Source: Deltaproteobacteria bacterium (lineage in GTDB: Bacteria; Desulfobacterota; Desulfobaccia; Desulfobaccales; 0-14-0-80-60-11). Taken from it: DNA of 5,131 nt. Shown in pieces: positions 4,573 through 5,131 of the stretch. The notes beneath the pieces are model-generated. The model saw only the letters and a list, made by a program, of their open reading frames with translations. It ran no database searches and was not told the DNA's origin. Position 1 is the first letter of the stretch. Every line of letters begins with the position of its first letter. The stretch is taken from contig VGSO01000229.1 in assembly GCA_016874945.1 (NCBI GenBank), positions 1 to 5,131 on the forward strand, in the 5' to 3' direction. A program made the translations under genes and the position numbers.

Positions 4573-5127
4573 TTGCAACCCGACGGCGCGGCGATTTTCC
4601 AGGCCCTGGCGGAAGGGCAAGACATCTCCCGGGTTATGGAAGAGTTCCAGATAACCCGGGAGCAACTCAACAATATGTTCGCGGCAGCTGCCGCCCATTA
4701 CCGTCAACTGGAGCAAGGCCGGTGGACCCTTTACTCAGATGGCGCCTCTTCCGGCAATCCCGGCCCGGCCGGCGCCGGGTTCGTCCTCATTGACCCTCAA
4801 GGTGAAACCCGCCTGAAAATGGGCGACTACCTGGGAGAGGCCACCAGCAACGTGGCCGAATACCGGGCGCTCCTCCTGGGCCTCCAAGCCGCCCGCAACC
4901 TGGGGGTCCAAAAGCTCCAGATCTTCTCCGATTCGGAGCTCCTGGTGCGCCAACTCACCGGCCTTTACCGGGTGAAGACGCCCCATCTTATCCCCCTTTA
5001 CCGGAAAGTCCGAAAAGAGTTGCAAAACTTCCGGGCCTATGCTATCTCCCATGTGCCCCGGGATGGCAATCAAGAGGCCGACCGGCTGGCCCGCCAGGCC
5101 ATTGACCACCGAGGCCGAACCATGTAA
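4573..5127 (+). CDS. RNase HI-type ribonuclease with N-terminal helical domain
   Basis: A 184-aa protein that should cleave the RNA strand of RNA:DNA hybrids. The RNase H fold spans about 50-178 and carries the full DEDD set: D56 in YSDGASSGNPGP, E97 in NVAEYRAL, D120 in FSDSELLV and D170 in NQEADRLA, with H160 in SHVPRDGN. The region after D120 is short, so the basic protrusion of E. coli RNase HI appears to be missing, as in archaeal-style or 'reverse transcriptase-like' RNase HI. Residues 6-48 form a separate helical segment (IFQALAEGQDISRVMEEF, then ITREQLNNMFAAAAAHY) resembling a DUF433-like helix-turn-helix; that likeness is my inference. The TTG start is supported by AAAGGA and by keeping this segment intact; ATG 4636 would cut it. 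A repeat-filled gap of 611 nt separates it from the zinc-ribbon gene. Confidence 0.9.
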   Translation: MQPDGAAIFQALAEGQDISRVMEEFQITREQLNNMFAAAAAHYRQLEQGRWTLYSDGASSGNPGPAGAGFVLIDPQGETRLKMGDYLGEATSNVAEYRALLLGLQAARNLGVQKLQIFSDSELLVRQLTGLYRVKTPHLIPLYRKVRKELQNFRAYAISHVPRDGNQEADRLARQAIDHRGRTM

Positions 5128-5131
5128 AATG

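Overview
This 5.1 kb window is a GC-rich chromosomal housekeeping segment. From left to right it holds the primary sigma factor gene rpoD, a CAU-anticodon tRNA gene, a NIF3/DUF34-family gene, a C4 zinc-ribbon coiled-coil gene and an RNase HI-type gene, all on the + strand. The order sigma factor, tRNA, NIF3, C4 zinc ribbon, RNase H, together with the protein styles, resembles Desulfobacterota (formerly Deltaproteobacteria, for example Desulfobacca- or Geobacter-like lineages). This assignment comes from recalled gene order and protein style and was not tested by a search. I see no phage, IS transposase, CRISPR or toxin-antitoxin module.

Layout. Positions 1-47 hold what looks like the last codons of an upstream gene (dnaG would be expected) that overlaps the rpoD start as ATGA. 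rpoD (44-1765) is complete. A good sigma70-type promoter (TTGAAA, 17 bp, TAAAAT) starts just after the rpoD stop and should drive the tRNA at 1857-1932. The acceptor stem of this tRNA points to tRNA-Ile2 (lysidine-modified CAU) rather than methionine. Two hairpins follow, the second a strong intrinsic terminator that ends only 7 nt before the NIF3 ATG at 2041. NIF3 (2041-3156) and the zinc-ribbon gene (TTG start at 3233, stop ends at 3961) are separated by 76 nt containing a weak terminator-like hairpin. A 611 nt non-coding stretch (3962-4572) follows. It is packed with palindromes and G- or C-runs that look like dispersed intergenic repeats, and it separates the zinc-ribbon gene from the RNase H gene (4573-5127, TTG start). 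The window ends 4 nt later.

How the genes relate. RpoD directs housekeeping transcription, and the tRNA supports decoding. The NIF3 and zinc-ribbon proteins are neighbours in several bacterial lineages, including H. pylori HP0959/HP0958, where HP0958 is known as an RpoN chaperone and flagellar regulator. The RNase H gene should encode an enzyme that removes RNA from RNA:DNA hybrids. The unusual material is mostly non-coding: a possible attenuator before NIF3, the palindrome cluster with compensatory arm changes, and a G-quadruplex-capable tract. I do not find convincing evidence of a new biological system here.
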